From assembly GCA_951640165.1 (NCBI GenBank), contig OX621255.1, forward strand, positions 21,550,001 to 21,614,000: a stretch of DNA of 64,000 nucleotides, given 5' to 3'. The position numbers were made by a program, and so were the translations under genes. Source of the DNA: Pseudoips prasinana. Taxonomy: Eukaryota > Arthropoda > Insecta > Lepidoptera > Nolidae. This document shows positions 48,401 to 55,300 of this stretch, one piece after another (within the stretch, counting starts at the first letter, position 1; every line of letters starts with the position of its first letter). The notes under the pieces were generated by a model. The model worked only from the letters and a program-made list of their open reading frames with translations. It made no database searches and was not told the origin of the DNA.

Positions 48401-51400
48401 AAAAATATCTTTCGCTATGGACGCAGCATTCTGTGTGTCGCCCATTATGCCTACCAGCCCCAACACCTTGGCTGTACATCATCCAGGTATATATTATACA
48501 ATTTTGTAATATGCACTTATTTCTAGCTGTTCAGTGTTAAAGGACGCTCATATTCTTTAGATGTGCGACTGCCAAGATGGTTTTATGTATGAGGGTCTCC
48601 GTATATTAAGATATTGGTACCGGCTGTAGCCATTAGACTGCAGTCTTTCAGCAAACTACTTAAGTCTCTCACTAAGGTTATCACTGCCCATAAAAATAAG
48701 TAAATAAATATGAAAATTGTCTGTATTACGTAGCCACGTAGCGGCTAAGGCACCTCGCCGCTTCGTGTACCGGGTTCATTTCCCGCACCGGAAAACATTT
48801 GTGTGACCCATAAATAGTTGTTCTGAATCTGGATGAAATTTGTGTCCGTCTATTATATGTTTGTAAAACACCCCGCGGCACAGGGATTAGATTCCCTAGT
48901 GCGGGAGATGTCTTTTAATATGCTTAAAAGATAACTTTAAGCATATTAAAAGACACCACCTTATTATAAAGATAATAAAATATTAGATACCGAATCTATA
49001 CATATAATAAAATTGTAGGAAAGTCAAAATTGTACATTGAATATTTTTTTAAAGGCTACTTGGGGCGTGATCTACATTAGATGTCGAAGCCAAATATATA
49101 GTTTTTAGAATTTTTGTCTGTATGTATGTCAGGGCTAAACTCAAAAAGTACTGCCAACTTTTGTATTTCAATCCTATTGAAAATTGTTCTTCTGAATTTC
49201 CGAAGAGTAGAACATATTATGTGACATATTTTAACAGTGAACTTCCCACCAGGGGTACCCGCCCGCATCCCCTCGCCTCGCGAACTAGCCGCACACACGC
49301 AGTCCATAATGCAGAACGCGCTCATCAAAAAGAAGCTGGAGGAGCAGCGCGAGAACTATCGCCGCCGCCAAGAGCTGCAGCAGCCCAAGCAGGCCACACC
49401 CATCTCCTTCACCCCCACCTCGGTGAGTAGTTCTCCTATAACCTATATAGCGGCGCCTGGAGCTGTAGCGTGTTTTTAGACAATGATACGGAACCCTTCG
49501 TGCTCCTGTCCGACTCGCAATTGACCGGTTTTTAATAAGATTGAATTAGCTTTTGTATATTACCTCTAGTTATTAAGCTTCGATTTTGTTCAAAAGAGCA
49601 GGAAAATGTACAGACGCCAGGACATCCACCTACCCCAATTTGTCAAATTTCTTTTATAGATTTTCAACCTTACCACTAAAGCATAAGGTTCACTTTCAAT
49701 TGGAGAAATTTGGCAGATTGGGGTAGCTTGATGTGCTGGCGTCTGTACATAACCGAAAGTCTGCGTCTTATCGCAAAATATGTCACAGAGGCTTCAGCTT
49801 TCCACGTTTTTATAATGTATAAAATCGTACATGGCCATATTGATTGTCTGAAACCCTTCTGTTCTTCGATTAATATCAGATTTTAAATAAATGGTTTATG
49901 CATTTAGTTAGGATGTATGAAAGAAGATTGACAAAAAAGTATACCTGGCCTGTGTGAATGGGTAACCACCGGTAGGGGAAGACCTCGTAGAACATCCTCT
50001 GACCAAATCGGAGACGTTCTCAGGAAAGGCCAGGTCAGAAGAACCCTAAACCGGCGAGCATGTATGAAGAATATAATGACAGTAAAAGAGGCGAAAGAAG
50101 TGTGCAAAGGTCGTGCCATATGGAAGGCCGTTGTCTCTGCCTACCCCTCTGGGAAACAGGCGGTATGTATGTTGTAGCAACCACAACGCAAAACTGGCGC
50201 CCTACTATGCTGTGCCCATATCCTTCATTTAGTCTTCTATATCCTGACGCCAGCAGGTGCAGCAGTTCTAGGTTGGAAGCTGGAGTGGTCTGGAATTTAT
50301 TGGTGTAATTTTCCCATTGGGCTGTTCCAACTCTGGTTAATTATTAGAATAAATGTACTCTTATATTAGATGTTTGTTTTGAATGCCAATTGTGTTTCTA
50401 CAGGTATTACGTAAAATGACTGCTGAAAAGGAATCTGACGCACCCAGTCCCAAGCAGCAACAATGGACGCAGGCGCCCAAACTGCCACAAGGGAGGCCTA
50501 TTGTTAAGGTGACCACATTTTCATTTCATGTTATTTATTTTAACACAGTCAAATCCATAAGGTATTGAATGTGCCTCGGCTGCCAGCCAGCCTCTATACT
50601 TCCAGGAATGCAGGGATATCTTATGTTCCTAACTGAATTGCAAGCGTGTTCACTTGCAATTCAGTTAGGATTCAGGTTGAACATTATAAGTAATCTGTCT
50701 GGGATGGATTGTCTGAGTTCTAAGCATAGAACTGCTGCTTAGAACTTACATGAAAGTGACGGCATAATTGCTAGAAATTTTTTTGTCTGAGACTCGTACC
50801 TGCTGGCAGCTCGCTATAAAAGCTTTTGTTATTTTAACTATGTTCTGTACTCACGTGTCTATTTTCGCTTTCCTACTCCCAATTAGGGTACGGTTTTTTT
50901 CACGGTCGCTTGACTTGAACTTGTACCTCATGCTAAGATGCGAAAGATACAATACAAGAAAATAAACAACTATTTTAATATTTCGTTTTAATTTTTATTT
51001 TAATATTTCTTTAATAATAAATGCATGTTTGTAAACTTTCCCGCGATATATTGATTTATTTCCACATGTAAAGTAATTGAAAGGCTTATTCCGTTTATCC
51101 ACCCTAAAAAAGCCACCCTAAGGAGGATACTCGGAAACGCGTGTCCTTCTATCCACCCTGAACGGGGTGGATAACCGTAATTCATATAATATGTTTCTTC
51201 CGTTTTTCTCACCTGCCTAAGTACAGTCATTAACACAAAAACATACACAAACCCAGTCCAAGAAACTTCGTGAACATTAAAATACTTTAGATGTACATAC
51301 TTACCTTCTTCTTTGAGCTGAAAATAGTTTTGTTTACTATAATATACATTATAAGGGACGAATTTATCCAGGATACGCAACTACGTCTACTCAATAATGA

Positions 51401-52325
51401 AATATGCGTTGGTCATTTTCTGGACATATTGCAAAATTTATAAAAAACCACCAGCCCCGCTTCGGCTTTCTATCTTATAGTACCATGTACCTACAATTTA
51501 GATTTTAAGACTATTTTATGTTATTCGCTTAACAATAAATATTAAATTAAAACTTAAAAGATATTGATTTGATTCAACTGTACTTGGGGTAAAAAATCGG
51601 AAGAAACATATTATATGAATTACGGTTATCCACCCCGTTCAGGGTGGATAGAAGGACACGCGTTTCCGAGTATCCTCCTTAGGGTGGCTTTTTTAGGGTG
51701 GATAAACGGAATAAGCCAATTGAAATACTTTCAGGAAACCTTTAGTTTAAGATCTTTATTCCTCAATATAATACAATTCACTTATATAAGAAACATATTT
51801 ACAAAATTAAACAAAAGTTTATTAATACTAATCGGGTGGTTACTAAATTTAACTTACAATAACAATAAATTGTGAAAGTTATGTCGATAAAAAAATATTG
51901 AACAAAATGGGGTATTTAAAGAAAAAGTGCTGATTTTAAAATTGTTACATTTTATCGGGTTGAGGCAATTAGTATGTTCTCATTTATCTATTGTCATTTC
52001 GTTCCTTTTATAATCTCTTTATGATATTAGTCATTCAATAGTAAATGTTTATAATAGTTCCTGGAAAATCATGTTTTTAGTTGTAAAACTATATTGGGTA
52101 AAGGTAATTACTGTTTCCTTTGTTAATTAACACTCAACACCAATTTTAATGACTTTCAGCTATTCTAAGAATAACTGGTTTAATAATATCCGAATCAATT
52201 CTTATTTAATTATATATAAAACTGCTAAGATAATAAGAAGTATGTCAAAAAGTTCTCAGATAATTGGTAGTACAGCAGTATGCAAGGATAATTACGGCTA
52301 TCCTTTCTGTGGTGGAGTGATTCCA

Positions 52326-52369
<44 letters not shown>

Positions 52370-55300
52370 CATAAATTTTTAATTAATTATTACCCTAATA
52401 ATGGAACATTTTGTCTACCTCGGAGGTGGGCGCTAACAGCTACGACACAGTTTTCCTAACTAATGTAGCTGCTAACGTACACACAATTGTATATTATCTG
52501 TTTTTGGTTCCAATAAATATTTGTATTTGAATATTTCAAAACATGAAATTTGTTAAAAACTGACTGAGCTCATGATCTATATCAGTATAATGAAGGGAAC
52601 TAGAAGCCATATTAATAAAAATAAAATATCATTTAAAATCTATTTTCCCCAGTCTTTGAAAGTTGAGTTTTGATTCACTGTACATCATGCTGCCTGACTT
52701 AACCTGTTACCTCTATCGCTGCTTGGTCGAACTCATTTAAAATAATCATAGCTAACCAACATATCTGGTTGCTGTTACCTTTCTGAGACCCGTGGAGATA
52801 AAATTGATATTTTGTAATAAGTGTAACGTGGGCATTCCTCTAGTGAGACTGTAAAACTGATGTGTTTGTTTGTGTGCAGGGAAATCAGAGCGGAAACGTG
52901 CCAACCATGGGCTACGCGACCACACCCAATGACTACCAGCAACATTATCTCAACCAACAACAGGTAAGCCCAGTCATTGATTCTTGGCAATGTGTACGGC
53001 TGGAGCAATAATTAATACTTTAAATTTCGCAATTGTTTTATAGAAAAGTGTACTTAATCCTTTTAAGTATTTTATGGTGATACAATTGTAATCACCCTAA
53101 TCCCCAGATTGCCTTTTCAGAGAAAAAAATGTGAGCCGTCACGGGACGCCTGGAAGATGTGAAACATCTACATTATTTTGTAAAAGTAATATGCAGAAAA
53201 GAACATATTGTGATAGGGACTAAATATGTCATAATGATAAAATAAAAAGTCGATTGCGCATGGCGACGCGTCGCAACACCGTACACACTACCATCGTATA
53301 GCGTGGCGACGCGTCGCCACGGCATGCGTCGCCACGCCAGAAATCTGTTTTACGTGCGGCTATAGATGTTTCACATCAAAAAGCAAGGAAACAACTCTGT
53401 AAACCAGAAAAATATGAGGCGAGGGTAATATGGATTTGAGTAATCTGTATATTTGGATATAGTCACTATACTATACACTACTATAGTGTAGTAGAACCAA
53501 GTACCCTAAGTCTTCATTTATACAAAATCTCACATATAGATGAGTCTATCTGGCCTGTTGGTCTAGTGGTTAGTGACCCTGACTGCTGAATGAAATTGTG
53601 GGTTCGATCCCCACCCAGGACAAATATTTGTGTGATGAGAATGATTATTTGCTCTGTAACGGGGTGTAATTTATCTATAATATATATGTGTTTGTATGTA
53701 ATTGTGTTACTTGTCCCAACATATTTATTTAGAAATTTACGGATTATATTATTACTAGCTTGTGTCCGTAGCTTCGGTATCGTCTAAACCTATGCATTGC
53801 CCAATAATTAGGCTCTGTCGCAAAATTCAATATTACCTGAGATCTCCTTCCTCTACCTGCCAGATTTCAACTTCATAGGGTCAATCAGTTTGCGAGATTT
53901 TGTGTTTAGTTAGTGGGTAGATAAGTTAACTTTCGCTTTTATATACTAAGATTTATTTTAGGTTTCTTAGGCCTTTCCTTAAAAGTAGATTTTGTTTTTC
54001 AATAACCTCCCCATCATTGTGACGTATTGGTTACGGTACTAACTTCGCTACGCCTTGGCGGCTACGTGTGTCGGGTTCGATTCCCGTTGGCACTATTGGT
54101 GTGACCGATGGTTCGTAGTTCTGAGTCTGGGCGTGCATTTGTAAATCCACAGCTATTTTTGATTCTTTTTTCCTAGTTTGGGCGCTACGCTATGTTTTCT
54201 ACATATGTTTTTCTGCCACTGATGATATTATTTCTTTATTTCTCAGCAACAGATGCTCGGCGGAGTTCGTCCCTTTTCACATCCTCAACAGAGGCAACAG
54301 ATACCAAATTCAGTAAGTCAAGTTAACATTTATTTTATAATCCCCTTAAAAAAGTGTTAATATATTTAATTGGCAATATTTTGGTTGTAGTACAATAACA
54401 TGAACAACATGGCGCGCGGCATGGCGGGCGGCGCCTCGCTGCACAAGCTGCTCATCCAGTCACACCAGAGGAGTCTCAACGGTGAGATTACATTGGCAAT
54501 TGTATTTATTGTATTGTATTGCTGTACTAAACTACTCAAAAACAGGTTGAAATTAAATCATAAATTTTGGGCAAAATATGTACATAGAGTAGGCCATTAC
54601 ATTTCCATTGCAGGGTAACATATTCCCCACGCAATGTTAGGGTGTAGGCCTATACTATATACATACATATATACATATAATATATACTTCACAAATAAAG
54701 TATAGATACTTTGCTATATTTTATTTGGGACCCCTTGGAAAATTTAAGCAAACATCGAAGCTTTTCCTAGATATCTAAAATGCACTACAAATAGAAAACA
54801 ATTAAGTTAAATAGTAAATTTTTGTGATAGTTTTTCTATCCAGGAAAAGTGGATAGTGTTTTATAGTCATGCTTACTGTCTAACACGAAATATGTTTTCA
54901 CTTCTATCGTGTGTTCATATTTTTTATTGTTTTAAGTGCAAGCATCTGAGAGCATTAACAATTAACCATTTTTCACAGCTAAGCTATATTATAGTTAAGT
55001 TTTTTTTTGCGAATATATATATTTTTTTAATATAAGCAGGCATTTTAAACTGCCTAATGCTTATATGAAGTACCAGCATATCACAGTGTAAGTCTGGTAT
55101 ATAAGTCCCACTTTAATACCAGACAAGGGCTCACTTCACTCATTCGAGCCTTACTCAAGTTACACTTGAGACACTACCGATAATTATCTTTTTAGCTTTG
55201 TCGTAAGAAAAATTATAGTAGAATGAGAGTATAAAGACATTTAATTTATACGAACTGAGCTTGGATATGACGACTCATGGAATGGTAGACAAGGAAAGAC

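Noticed and set aside
49122..49430. 102-codon ORF overlapping exon 19
   Set aside because: It uses a different frame from the RIPSPRELA-encoding exon and runs through the intron.
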